Shown here piece by piece: positions 54,171-63,332 of a stretch of DNA of 64,000 nucleotides (positions are counted from its first letter, which is position 1; the number at the start of each line of letters is the position of its first letter). The stretch is from CBFDBF01 sp050293315. GTDB taxonomy: Bacteria > Pseudomonadota > Gammaproteobacteria > Chromatiales > Chromatiaceae. The notes under the pieces were generated by a model. It did not search any database, was not told where the DNA came from, and was given only the letters and a program-made list of their open reading frames with translations. The stretch is from the NCBI GenBank assembly GCA_050293315.1, contig JBNKMS010000010.1, positions 1 through 64,000 on the forward strand. The letters run 5' to 3'. The position numbers were made by a program, and so were the translations under genes.

Positions 54171-55790
54171 TTAATCATCTATCGGTAAAATCGAACCAGG
54201 TACCGGACGGGATCCAAACTTCTCTCCCAGGGCCTGCACCATAGGGTCTGCTGCAATTATCGACTCAGCCTCTTGCTGTCTGTCGTTACGTGCCTGTGCA
54301 TCCTCTGCTGCCGGTGTATGTAATCCCTTCTCACCGACCTTTATATCCAGTCTAACACTGCAGTTGAGATACTCCTCCATCGCCTTTTGCAGGCGTTGCA
54401 GAGTGCTATCTGTCTTCAGCTGTTGGTGCGCCGGATCCAACTGCAGTAGCAGGCGTTTACCATCCCAACCGGTATAACTGCAGTTGTGAGCCAGCTGCTG
54501 GGCAATGCCGCCAAGGCCCAACTCTGCAACTACGCTATACCAGTCGTTGATCTCTCTCGCCGTAGCCGGTTTTTCATCTCCCTCTGGTCGCGATGAGGTA
54601 ACAGCTGCCGCCCCTTTGCTAATATTTTTACTTACTGTTTGGCGATCTGTCTCGCTAACAGCCTTGGATGGTGGATTGGCCCTAGTTTGGGTAGTGTTCC
54701 CCGCCCCATCTGGTCTAAATGCCAGCATACGCAATAGCACCATTTCAAAGCCACTGCGCAGATCCGGGGCCTGCGGCAGATCGCGCTGACCTATAAGACC
54801 AATCTGGTAGTAGAGCTGCAGATCCTCTGGCAGCATCTCCTCAGCTAATCTGGATATCTCCTCCTGATCTCCCAGACCCTCATTCACCACATCAGGCACC
54901 GCCTGCTGCAGCGCAACACGGTGTAGCAGTGACAATAACTCCTGCAACACTCCAGCAAAATCCGGTACCCGTTCGGCCATAGTGGCAACCACATCCATCA
55001 CCTGCTGGGCATCATGCTCAGCCAGCGCCTGTAACAACCTGTGTACCTGCCCCTTATCCACGCTGCCAAGCATGGCGCGAACATCCGCCTCCTTCACCTG
55101 ACCACCACCAAAGGCGATGGCCTGATCCATGAGACTAAGACCGTCCCGCATACTTCCATCCGCGGCCCTGGCCAGATGCAGCAGGGCCGGCTGTTCAAAA
55201 CTGATCCCCTCATGCTGCAACACCTCTTGCAGACGCCCCTGGATCTCATCCAGCAACAGACGCTTCAGATTGAACTGCAGGCAGCGGGAGAGCACTGTTA
55301 CCGGTACCTTCTGCGGATCGGTGGTTGCCAGTAGGAACTTAACGTGTGGTGGCGGCTCCTCCAGCGTCTTTAGCAGCGCATTGAAGCTACTGCCGGAAAA
55401 CATATGCACCTCGTCGATCAGATAGACCTTGTAGCGGCCGCGTACCGGGGCATAGGGTACGTTCTCCAGCAGCTCTCTGGTCTGATCCACCTTGGTCCGA
55501 GAGGCCGCATCCACCTCGAGCAGATCGACAAAACGGCCCTCATCCAACTCCTGGCAAGAGCTACACTGGCCACATGGAGTGGAGCTGACACCCTTCTCAC
55601 AATTGAGGGATTTGGCAAAAATCCGCGCCAGGGTGGTCTTGCCCACCCCGCGGGTTCCGGTAAACAGATAGGCATGGTGTAAGCGGTCGTTATCCAGTGC
55701 GTTGGTGAGCGCCCGCACCACATGCTGCTGCCCTACCAGCTCACTAAACAGATGGGGACGCCACTTACGGGCCAGAACCTGATATGACAT
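54171..55790 (-). CDS. dnaX: DNA polymerase III subunit tau
   Basis: Clamp-loader ATPase and organiser of the replisome. It has 539 residues (E. coli tau 643). Walker A is GTRGVGKT (45-52), the zinc cysteines follow (CEKGVSSTPCGQCSSC), then DEVHMFS and the sensor-1 region. The C-terminal third is shorter than in E. coli. I found no A-AAA-AAG slippery heptamer that would make a gamma form by -1 frameshift. The gene lies downstream of the SRP RNA gene, as in many relatives. Confidence 0.96.
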   Translation of the reverse strand: MSYQVLARKWRPHLFSELVGQQHVVRALTNALDNDRLHHAYLFTGTRGVGKTTLARIFAKSLNCEKGVSSTPCGQCSSCQELDEGRFVDLLEVDAASRTKVDQTRELLENVPYAPVRGRYKVYLIDEVHMFSGSSFNALLKTLEEPPPHVKFLLATTDPQKVPVTVLSRCLQFNLKRLLLDEIQGRLQEVLQHEGISFEQPALLHLARAADGSMRDGLSLMDQAIAFGGGQVKEADVRAMLGSVDKGQVHRLLQALAEHDAQQVMDVVATMAERVPDFAGVLQELLSLLHRVALQQAVPDVVNEGLGDQEEISRLAEEMLPEDLQLYYQIGLIGQRDLPQAPDLRSGFEMVLLRMLAFRPDGAGNTTQTRANPPSKAVSETDRQTVSKNISKGAAAVTSSRPEGDEKPATAREINDWYSVVAELGLGGIAQQLAHNCSYTGWDGKRLLLQLDPAHQQLKTDSTLQRLQKAMEEYLNCSVRLDIKVGEKGLHTPAAEDAQARNDRQQEAESIIAADPMVQALGEKFGSRPVPGSILPIDD

Positions 55791-55877
55791 ATGATTTATT
55801 CAGGGATCCAGTGGAAATATTATCTCGGTGACTGCAGATTGTACCCCATTGGGCAGATCCGTTCATTCAACCTGGTT

Positions 55878-55989
55878 GGCGACCTGCGCCAGCCACACCC
55901 CGGCACCCGAGACCACTGCTGCGGCTGCTCCCTTCCGGGCCTGACCGGGTTCACAGCTTTTCGTTGCGAGGGGACCAACACAGGCCACC
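55878..55989 (-). ncRNA. ffs: Signal recognition particle 4.5S RNA
   Basis: Scaffold RNA that pairs with Ffh to target membrane proteins. Read on the minus strand, the conserved apical part is clear: a GGTCAGGCCCGGAAGGGAGC segment near 55934-55955 with the internal loop and GGAA tetraloop typical of the 4.5S domain IV. The two ends pair well: GGTGGCCTGTGTTGGT at the 5' end with GCTGGCGCAGGTCGCC at the 3' end. The length is about 112 bases. It lies about 90 bases upstream of dnaX with no clear terminator between. Confidence 0.93.
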
Positions 55990-56015
55990 ATAAAGAGGTC
56001 AAACAACAGATGCGT

Positions 56016-56024
56016 ATTCTAGCA
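56016..56024 (-). promoter_or_regulatory. Extended -10 promoter of the SRP RNA gene
   Basis: On the minus strand TGC-TAGAAT forms an extended -10 element. Initiation about seven bases later would give a leader of some 20 bases before the mature 5' end. That fits E. coli, where RNase P trims a similar leader from 4.5S RNA. The -35 region is poor. Confidence 0.45.
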
Positions 56025-56197
56025 CGCCCCCATGGTTAGGTAACCACCGGTTTATGCAGACGCATTTTACCACCCGAAAGTTGTTAGCAATTAGCTAATA
56101 TCCTGGCAAATACCCAGCAATTTCATGGGTGCAAACTATATATTTTGCAACTATCATCCTGAATACACCCCCTGCCCTTGGATGAAGGAGCGTGCCA

Positions 56198-56554
56198 GTG
56201 GACAACCTTAGCAGAGAGAGTTGCGAGGCCTGCCGTGCCGACGCCCCCGAGATACCAGCTAACGAACTACAGGAGCTGCTCGGCATGATCCCGGACTGGA
56301 ATATTGAGACACGGGATGGTGTTATGCAGCTGGAGAAGGTATTTAGCTTCGGTGATTTCGCTACAGCCTTGGAGTTTGCCAATAAGATTGGCGCAGAAGC
56401 CGAAGAGGAGGGCCATCACCCAACCCTTGCTATAGAGTGGGGGCAGGTAACGGTAACCTGGTGGAGCCATAAGTTAGGCGGCCTGCATCGTAACGACTTT
56501 ATAATGGCCGCGAAGTCAGACCAGGCCTTCACCTCCCTAACAGAAGACAATTGA
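56198..56554 (+). CDS. phhB: Pterin-4a-carbinolamine dehydratase
   Basis: Recycles the pterin cofactor of phenylalanine hydroxylase. It has 118 residues. The motif EEEGHHPTLAIEWGQVTVTWWSH with the paired histidines is typical. I use the GTG at 56198 (MDNLSRESCEACRADA), because AAGGAG lies seven bases upstream; a GTG at 56192 touches that site. No phenylalanine hydroxylase gene is nearby, so the enzyme may serve another pterin reaction or act alone. Confidence 0.9.
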   Translation: MDNLSRESCEACRADAPEIPANELQELLGMIPDWNIETRDGVMQLEKVFSFGDFATALEFANKIGAEAEEEGHHPTLAIEWGQVTVTWWSHKLGGLHRNDFIMAAKSDQAFTSLTEDN

Positions 56555-56593
56555 TACCTTTAGCCATAACCGAGCTTAACTAGGAGAGGGCCC

Positions 56594-58237
56594 ATCAAAG
56601 CATCTGATCTTTTTATCCGCTGTCTTGAGGAAGAGGGGGTGGAGTATATATTTGGCATTCCAGGAGAAGAGAACCTTGATCTCCTGGAATCGCTGCGCCA
56701 CTCATCGATCGAACTGGTGCTTACCAGACATGAACAGGGGGCAGCCTTCATGGCCGCCACCTATGGCCGACTTACCGGCAAGGCCGGGGTTGCCCTCTCT
56801 ACCCTGGGACCAGGCGCGACCAATCTTATAACAGGGGTTGCCTTTGCCCAGCTTGGTGGTATGCCATTGGTGGTGATAACCGGTCAAAAACCGATCAAAT
56901 CAAGCAAACAGGGTAGATTTCAGATAATCGATGTCGTTCAGACCATGCGGCCACTCACCAAGATGGCTGAACAGATACCGTCGGCCACAAAGCTCCCCTC
57001 TCTGGTACGTCAGGCCTTTAAATTGGCTGAAGCAGAGCGGCCGGGAGCAGTCCACCTTGAGCTACCTGAAGATATAGCTAGAGAGGAGACAGAGACAGGC
57101 CCGCTACAAAAGATTGCATGTCGTCGCCCATCCCCTGACTCACTGTCAGTCTCCCTGGCGGCAGAGATGATTATGGCGGCCAAGCGACCCCTGCTTATGG
57201 TGGCCGGAGGCGGTAACCGTAAACGGGTCTCTGCCAGCCTGCAGGCGTTTATCGATAAGACCGGTATCCCGTTTTTCGTCACCCAGATGGGCAAAGGTGT
57301 ATTGGATGAACGTCAAACAAAATATCTGGGGACTGCAGCCATAACCAAAGGAGATTATCTGCACTGCGCCATCGAGCGGGCAGATCTGATCATCTCCATC
57401 GGCCATGACCTGACTGAAAAGCCGCCCGCCATCATGGGGCATGATGATACCGCCGACGTAATCCACTTTAATTTCTATCCAGCCGAGGTGGATGATGTCT
57501 ACTTCCCTACCCTGGAAGTCCTGGGAGACATCAGTGACGGCATAACCATGCTTACGGATAGAACTGAAGCACAACCATCATGGGATTTTGACTACTTCAA
57601 CCGCATGCGAGAAGAGACCCACAGGATGGTCGCGGAGGGGAGTAACAGCGAGGCCTTTCCAATTATCCCCCAACGCCTGGTGTATGACCTTCGAGAGACG
57701 ATGCCGGAAGATGGGATAATCACTCTCGATAACGGTATCTACAAGATATGGATCGCTCGTAACTACCCTGCCTTTCAGCCGAATACAGTACTACTGGATA
57801 ATACCCTTGCCAGCATGGGAGCGGGCCTGCCAGCAGCCATTGCCTCCAAGATTGCCAAACCTGGACGCAAGGTGGCAGCGATATGCGGTGATGGCGGCTT
57901 CATGATGAACTCTCAGGAGCTGGAGACTGCGGTACGGCTAGGGCTGGATCTGGTAGTAATAGTCCTCAGTGATAGTGGCTATGGCATGATCAAATGGAAA
58001 CAGGATGAGGCCGGATTTGAAGATTACGGCCTCGATTTCAATAATCCTGATTTTGTGCAGTACGCTGAAAGCTATGGTGCCAGCGGCCATCGCCTGAATA
58101 GCGCGGATGAATTCAGTAGCAAACTGGAACAGTGCCTGAACTCCGATGGAGTGCATCTACTAGAGGTACCAGTCGACTATTCCGAGAACAGACGGGTTCT
58201 GACAGAGGAGTTACGGCAGAAGGTCTGTCTTGTTTGA
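56594..58237 (+). CDS. Acetolactate-synthase-like TPP enzyme
   Basis: A thiamine diphosphate enzyme of the acetolactate synthase family; likely reaction, condensation of two pyruvates to acetolactate. It has 547 residues from the position proposed here. The TPP glutamate is in FGIPGEENLDLLESL, the FAD/substrate region in STLGPGATNL, and the metal/TPP motif in ICGDGGFMMNSQELETA. The family start is M-K-A-S-D-L-F; here the matching codons are ATC AAA GCA TCT GAT, with AGGAG eight bases upstream and no ATG, GTG or TTG before the next stop. The GTG at 56639 would drop 15 conserved residues. No small regulatory subunit gene follows, so a catabolic or other role is possible. Confidence 0.85.
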   Translation: MKASDLFIRCLEEEGVEYIFGIPGEENLDLLESLRHSSIELVLTRHEQGAAFMAATYGRLTGKAGVALSTLGPGATNLITGVAFAQLGGMPLVVITGQKPIKSSKQGRFQIIDVVQTMRPLTKMAEQIPSATKLPSLVRQAFKLAEAERPGAVHLELPEDIAREETETGPLQKIACRRPSPDSLSVSLAAEMIMAAKRPLLMVAGGGNRKRVSASLQAFIDKTGIPFFVTQMGKGVLDERQTKYLGTAAITKGDYLHCAIERADLIISIGHDLTEKPPAIMGHDDTADVIHFNFYPAEVDDVYFPTLEVLGDISDGITMLTDRTEAQPSWDFDYFNRMREETHRMVAEGSNSEAFPIIPQRLVYDLRETMPEDGIITLDNGIYKIWIARNYPAFQPNTVLLDNTLASMGAGLPAAIASKIAKPGRKVAAICGDGGFMMNSQELETAVRLGLDLVVIVLSDSGYGMIKWKQDEAGFEDYGLDFNNPDFVQYAESYGASGHRLNSADEFSSKLEQCLNSDGVHLLEVPVDYSENRRVLTEELRQKVCLV

Positions 58238-58262
58238 CGTCATATAGTGTGTTCAATATATC
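58234..58262 (+). promoter_or_regulatory. Candidate sigma-70 promoter of the polysaccharide locus
   Basis: TTGACG (58234-58239) and TATATC (58257-58262) are 17 bases apart. The -35 overlaps the stop of the acetolactate-synthase-like gene. It could drive the glycosyltransferase gene and the rml genes. The rest of the 239-base gap to 58476 is AT-rich; I saw no terminator and no convincing gene in it. Confidence 0.4.
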
Positions 58263-58476
58263 CAAACAAATAGGAATTTACTTCGGTATTTAAATATGTC
58301 ATTTACCCCTATAAATTATTTATGCGCCTATTTAATGCTTTAATCCGCAAGCCAGATGCCATAAAATCTAAGCAGAAAAAATTACCACATGTTAAGTTTA
58401 TACATATTTTAAATTTGCCCTGCACAGAGTCTATAGAAATGGGCTCATCAATTTTTCAAGTAGATGGCGGCGCGGA

Positions 58477-59580
58477 ATGGATCATTATAATAACTCAAAC
58501 AATGAGTTACCCAGCCAGCAACTACTGCTGCGTGAATTTAGCGGTAGTAGTAATTGCTCCGCTCATAGCCTTTTGACATGGTCTGACATCTCCAGTAGCA
58601 ATGCTGCTGTTTCATCTCCATACATCTATACTAATAAGTATAATCCTGAAACCCACAATCGAGTAGCGGTGATCCTCGGCTATTACAATGGTACCAACTA
58701 TCTCCAAGAACAAATCAGATCGATACTGGATCAGTCACATAAAAACCTAGAGATATACATAGCTGACGACTGCTCGCAATCTGAAGTAGACTTCGCTGGA
58801 TTTAGGCTTTCACCCCAGGAGGCCCAAAGAATCCATCTAGGTGTCCGATCGATGAATGTCGGCTTCACCAATAATTTTCTCAATGCATTAAGCAGTGTTG
58901 ATAAAGGTTTCGAATATTTCGCCTTTAGCGATCAAGATGATGTTTGGAATAATGATAAAATTTCAAATGCGCTATCTGTATTGGCCCAATATCCAACAAA
59001 TAAGCCAGCACTTTACTGTGCTCGCACCGCCATCACCGATGCGAACTGCCAGGCCGATTTAGGATCCTCTCCAAATTTTCCCAAACCACCGTCCTTTGCA
59101 AACGCCCTGGTGCAGAATATTTGTGGTGGCCACACCATGGTGTTCAACAAGGCAGCTTACGACCTCATCGTTAAGTCGACTAAAAATACAGATGTAATAT
59201 TCCATGATTGGTGGTGTTACCAAATCGTCTCCGGCGCAGGAGGTTGCATACATTACGACCCAAATCCATGTCTCAAATACAGACAGCATTCAGATAATCT
59301 ATTCGGGTACAGAGGAAATTGGACTGCACTGTTTGTTCGTATCAAGAGTGTTTTGAAAGGTGAATTCCGTATTTGTAATGATATCAATCTCTCTGCCCTC
59401 TCCAAGAATCTAGCCTTAATTACACCAGCAAATCAGCGCTGCCTTAATGACTTTATTAAGGCGCGACAGGAAACTAACATTATTAAACGGTTGATCCTAT
59501 TCAAGCGCTCTGGCATCTACCGTCAGACGCTTCTCGGCAACCTTGGCCTACTCCTGGGCATCTTCATTAACAAGGTTTGA
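58477..59580 (+). CDS. Glycosyltransferase family 2 (rhamnosyltransferase-like)
   Basis: A 367-residue GT-A glycosyltransferase. The core starts near residue 62 with RVAVILGYYNGTNYLQEQI, followed by IADDCSQSE and FAFSDQDDVW, the nucleotide-sugar and DxD-type motifs of rhamnosyltransferase-like GT2 proteins. About 60 residues before the core (Ser/Asn-rich) are unlike typical family members, so the start is uncertain; no ATG lies closer to the core. It is followed by rmlBDA, which makes dTDP-rhamnose, so rhamnose transfer onto a polysaccharide is likely but inferred. Confidence 0.75.
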   Translation: MDHYNNSNNELPSQQLLLREFSGSSNCSAHSLLTWSDISSSNAAVSSPYIYTNKYNPETHNRVAVILGYYNGTNYLQEQIRSILDQSHKNLEIYIADDCSQSEVDFAGFRLSPQEAQRIHLGVRSMNVGFTNNFLNALSSVDKGFEYFAFSDQDDVWNNDKISNALSVLAQYPTNKPALYCARTAITDANCQADLGSSPNFPKPPSFANALVQNICGGHTMVFNKAAYDLIVKSTKNTDVIFHDWWCYQIVSGAGGCIHYDPNPCLKYRQHSDNLFGYRGNWTALFVRIKSVLKGEFRICNDINLSALSKNLALITPANQRCLNDFIKARQETNIIKRLILFKRSGIYRQTLLGNLGLLLGIFINKV

Positions 59581-59584
59581 CGGC

Positions 59585-60652
59585 ATGAGCATTCTAGTCA
59601 CCGGTGGTGCAGGATTCATCGGATCTAATTTCGTGATCGATTGGCTACGGGAGATGGACGAGGTTGTCATAAATCTAGATAAGCTAACTTATGCAAGCAA
59701 TCCCTGTAATCTCGTTAGTCTTGATGAGGACAATCGCTATATTTTTGTAAAGGGTGATATCGGTGACAAACATCTTATTGAGTCCTTACTACTTACCCAC
59801 AAGCCACGCGCAGTCATTAACCTTGCTGCTGAATCTCATGTAGACCGCTCCATTAGTGAACCTGAAACGTTCATCCAAACAAATATAGTTGGCACCTTTC
59901 GGTTATTAGAAACCGTTCAATGCTATTGGGACAAACTCTCCGTGCAGAAAAAAAACGCGTTTCGTTTTTTGCATGTATCAACTGACGAGGTGTACGGCTC
60001 ACTCACACCAGACGCCCCAGCTTTTACAGAGACAAATCGTTACGAACCAAATAACCCGTACAGTGCAAGCAAGGCCTCATCGGACCATCTGGTACGCGCC
60101 TACCACCACACTTATGGGCTACCTGTGTTGACCAGCAACTGCACAAACAACTATGGACCTTATCAGTTTCCTGAAAAACTGATCCCACTGATCATCAGCA
60201 ACGCTCTTGCACATAATCCTTTGCCTATCTACGGGGATGGCCTGCATATTCGTGACTGGCTATATGTCAGCGATCACTGCAATGCCATTCGTAAGATTTT
60301 AGCTGAGGGCACACCTGGCGAAGTCTACAATATTGGCGGGCTTAACGAGAAAACCAATATTGATATCGTTCATGCTCTATGTGACATTCTTGACGAGCTA
60401 CGACCAATAACAGACGATGCATTGACATCAAGTTATCGTTACCTGATAAATCATGTAGAAGACCGTCCTGGCCACGATCGCCGCTATGCAATTGATGCCA
60501 CCAAAATGATAACTGAACTAGGTTGGCGCCCAATGGAAACATTTGAGACAGGTATTCGTAAAACTATAAAATGGTATCTGGATAATCAAGACTGGGTGCG
60601 ACAGATAAACAGTGGCGACTACCGCCAGTGGATTGAGAGACAATACGCATGA
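59585..60652 (+). CDS. rmlB: dTDP-glucose 4,6-dehydratase
   Basis: Second step of dTDP-rhamnose synthesis. It has 355 residues. The Rossmann motif GGAGFIGSN is at the N terminus. STDEVYGSL and the catalytic YSASKASSD follow. The start MSILVTGG at 59585 is five bases after the glycosyltransferase stop; the longer open frame upstream overlaps that gene and is not conserved. It overlaps rmlD by 4 bases. Confidence 0.96.
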   Translation: MSILVTGGAGFIGSNFVIDWLREMDEVVINLDKLTYASNPCNLVSLDEDNRYIFVKGDIGDKHLIESLLLTHKPRAVINLAAESHVDRSISEPETFIQTNIVGTFRLLETVQCYWDKLSVQKKNAFRFLHVSTDEVYGSLTPDAPAFTETNRYEPNNPYSASKASSDHLVRAYHHTYGLPVLTSNCTNNYGPYQFPEKLIPLIISNALAHNPLPIYGDGLHIRDWLYVSDHCNAIRKILAEGTPGEVYNIGGLNEKTNIDIVHALCDILDELRPITDDALTSSYRYLINHVEDRPGHDRRYAIDATKMITELGWRPMETFETGIRKTIKWYLDNQDWVRQINSGDYRQWIERQYA

Positions 60653-61551
60653 GGCTATTGCTTCTTGGTGCAAATGGTCAGCTTGGCCAGGAACTAAACC
60701 ACCGGCTATCCTCAGTCGGCGAGGTCAAGGCATGTAGACGTTCTGATGTCGATTTAACCGACCATCACTCTATTATTGCAGCTATTGATGCCTTCAGCCC
60801 GGATGTCATTGTCAATGCCGCAGCCTATACCGCGGTAGACAAGGCAGAAACCGAACCTGAGCTGGCCTTTAAAATCAATGCCGATGCAGTTGGTGTACTT
60901 GCCAATGAGGCAGACAAGCACAACATCTGGTTGATACACTATTCAACTGAATATGTATTTGATGGGACAGCAACCACCTTTTATTCAGAGACTGATGCAA
61001 CTAATCCAATAAATATCTACGGTAAATCAAAACTGGCTGGAGAACGCGCAATCACTGAAAATGGATGCAAACACTTAATCTTCCGCACAACTTGGATTAT
61101 TGGGCAGTACGGACGACATAATTTTGCTAAAACCATCCTTCGCCTTGCGAAAGAACACAGCTCTCTTAATATAGTCAATGATCAATTTGGAGTACCGACA
61201 ACACCTGCACTAATTGCCAAAGTGACCGCCACTGCGATTAAGGACATTGCAACATCAAACGCCTGGCCATCTGGAATATACCACCTTGCACCCCGCGGAC
61301 AAACAACATGGCATGAGATCGCGCAAACGCTTATTCATTTAGCAAACGAAGAACAACTCAATATAACCGTCGATAAGCGCTCTGTGCACCCCATTAAGAC
61401 AACGGATTATCCAACGGCCGCCAAAAGACCACCAAACTCACTACTCAACACCAATAGACTCGAGCAATACATCAAGTTCAATCTACCGCATTGGGAGGAT
61501 GACTTTTCTATAGTTGCAAAAGAAATTATCAAGGACTTGAGATCATTATGA
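60649..61551 (+). CDS. rmlD: dTDP-4-dehydrorhamnose reductase
   Basis: Last step of dTDP-L-rhamnose synthesis, using NAD(P)H. It has 300 residues. The motifs LLLGANGQLGQEL (N terminus), STEYVFDG and the catalytic YGKSKLAGE are those of RmlD. It overlaps both neighbours by 4 bases. Confidence 0.96.
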   Translation: MRLLLLGANGQLGQELNHRLSSVGEVKACRRSDVDLTDHHSIIAAIDAFSPDVIVNAAAYTAVDKAETEPELAFKINADAVGVLANEADKHNIWLIHYSTEYVFDGTATTFYSETDATNPINIYGKSKLAGERAITENGCKHLIFRTTWIIGQYGRHNFAKTILRLAKEHSSLNIVNDQFGVPTTPALIAKVTATAIKDIATSNAWPSGIYHLAPRGQTTWHEIAQTLIHLANEEQLNITVDKRSVHPIKTTDYPTAAKRPPNSLLNTNRLEQYIKFNLPHWEDDFSIVAKEIIKDLRSL

Positions 61552-62438
61552 AACGCAAAGGCATTATTCTCGCTGGCGGCTCTGGTACCAGACTGTATCC
61601 TGTAACACAAGTGATATCAAAACAGCTGCTTCCGGTATTCGATAAACCGATGATATATTATCCACTATCAATACTCATGCTGGCCGATGTACGTGAAGTG
61701 CTGATTATCTCTACCCCGCAAGACACACCGCATTTTAAAGAACTTTTAGGTAATGGCAGTCAATGGGGCCTAAGCATAGAGTATGCAGTTCAACCCTCTC
61801 CTGATGGATTAGCCCAGGCACTCATAATCGGTGAAGAATTTCTTAATGGCGCACCTTCTGTCCTGATCCTTGGCGACAATATTTTCTATGGCTACTCACT
61901 GCATGAAAAGCTGGCTACCGCGAATCAGCGTTGCAATGGAGCAACAGTTTTTGTCTATCATGTTCACGATCCAGAACGCTATGGTGTAGCTGAATTTGAT
62001 AAATCCGGTAAGGTTATAAGTCTTGAAGAAAAGCCCGAACATCCTAAATCCAATTATGCTGTCACAGGCCTCTATTTTTATGACGCGCATGCCCCTGAAT
62101 ACGCTAAGCAGCTGAAACCATCGCATCGCGGAGAATTGGAGATTACTGATCTCAACAAGGTCTATCTTGAGAAGAGCCAACTATCCGTTGAACGCATGAG
62201 CCGTGGCTATGCCTGGCTTGACACAGGAACCCACGAAAGTATGGTTGAAGCTCATCAGTTCATCCAAACCATTGAGCATCGCCAAGGCCTCAAGATCGCC
62301 TGCCTGGAAGAAATAGCGTTCCGGCGCAAATGGATCAGCCGGATGCAGCTTGAAAAACTGGTGCAACCAATGTTGAAAAGCGGATATGGTAAATACCTCA
62401 TGCAGGTTATCAAGGAATGGGAATATGAAAATCGATAG
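61548..62438 (+). CDS. rmlA: Glucose-1-phosphate thymidylyltransferase
   Basis: First step of the pathway: glucose 1-phosphate plus dTTP to dTDP-glucose. It has 296 residues. The signature GGSGTRLYPVT is at the N terminus, with KQLLPVFDKPMIYYPLS and GDNIFYG following. After rmlA, no rmlC (3,5-epimerase) follows; the next 103 bases are non-coding and lead to wzm. The epimerase must be encoded elsewhere, perhaps beyond the right edge. Confidence 0.96.
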   Translation: MKRKGIILAGGSGTRLYPVTQVISKQLLPVFDKPMIYYPLSILMLADVREVLIISTPQDTPHFKELLGNGSQWGLSIEYAVQPSPDGLAQALIIGEEFLNGAPSVLILGDNIFYGYSLHEKLATANQRCNGATVFVYHVHDPERYGVAEFDKSGKVISLEEKPEHPKSNYAVTGLYFYDAHAPEYAKQLKPSHRGELEITDLNKVYLEKSQLSVERMSRGYAWLDTGTHESMVEAHQFIQTIEHRQGLKIACLEEIAFRRKWISRMQLEKLVQPMLKSGYGKYLMQVIKEWEYENR

Positions 62439-62541
62439 CGTCTATTCCCTTGAGGTAAACTTTTCTACAAGACCAGATATTACTACATCACCGCACTTCT
62501 ACTAACCAAATGGTTTTAACAGCACTGTACCTGGAACAAAT

Positions 62542-63327
62542 ATGTCGCACATACGCTATACAAACACATGGAGACTGCTTGAACTTATATGGACCAATGC
62601 CATATTTAACCTGCGCTCAGAGGTACAGCGCAACTATCTTAGCTATGGTTGGTGGATTATAGAGCCATTTCTCCACATGGTTGTATACTATGTGGTCTTT
62701 GGCCTACTACTACAGCGTGGCGGTGAAAACTTTGTCACCTTTCTACTTATAGGTCTTGTCCCCTGGATGTGGTTTATGAAGGCTGTAAACGGTAGCAGAG
62801 GCAGCATCCTGTCTGGCCACAATCTAATGCTACAAGTAGGACTTCCTTCCGCGATATTCCCATTGGTGACCACTCTGCAAGCCAGCCTAAAACAGATCCC
62901 CGTCTTCTTGTTACTGCTAGGTTTCGTATGGCTGCAAGGCTACCCTCCTGGTGCGCACTGGTTTGCTCTAATACCAATTGTAATAGTACAGGCACTGCTA
63001 ATCACCGCCTTCGCTTGTACGATTGCTGCCATAATACCTTTTATTCGCGACCTGATTAATCTGGTTCCAACAGGTCTGACACTACTAATGTTTCTTTCAG
63101 GTATCTTTTATGACTATCGCGTCATATCACCTGAATGGCAAAAACTATTCCTTATGAATCCAGTAGCATTCCTTCTCAAGAGCTACCGCGAGGTCTTGAT
63201 GGATAAAGTCATGCCTGACATGTATGCTTTAATGCTATTGGGACTTGGGAGTGGAATCGCCTGTACAGTGCTATTGCTTGCGTATAAGCGGCTGCGCTAT
63301 ATCTATCCGCGTGTCGTCATGGAGTAG
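62542..63327 (+). CDS. wzm: Polysaccharide ABC exporter permease
   Basis: Inner-membrane ABC-2 type transporter permease of 261 residues with six predicted transmembrane helices. It begins with a cytosolic N terminus (ELIWTNAIFNLRSEVQRNYLSYGWWIIEP) typical of Wzm/KpsM-like proteins. With the ATPase gene that starts 5 bases later, it should export an O-antigen or similar polysaccharide made on undecaprenyl phosphate. Confidence 0.88.
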   Translation: MSHIRYTNTWRLLELIWTNAIFNLRSEVQRNYLSYGWWIIEPFLHMVVYYVVFGLLLQRGGENFVTFLLIGLVPWMWFMKAVNGSRGSILSGHNLMLQVGLPSAIFPLVTTLQASLKQIPVFLLLLGFVWLQGYPPGAHWFALIPIVIVQALLITAFACTIAAIIPFIRDLINLVPTGLTLLMFLSGIFYDYRVISPEWQKLFLMNPVAFLLKSYREVLMDKVMPDMYALMLLGLGSGIACTVLLLAYKRLRYIYPRVVME

Positions 63328-63332
63328 CAGCA

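Noticed and set aside
58322..58576. An 84-residue plus-strand frame before and into the glycosyltransferase gene
   Set aside because: No ribosome site, no recognisable domain, and it overlaps the start of the glycosyltransferase gene by 100 bases. A real small gene cannot be ruled out but is not supported.
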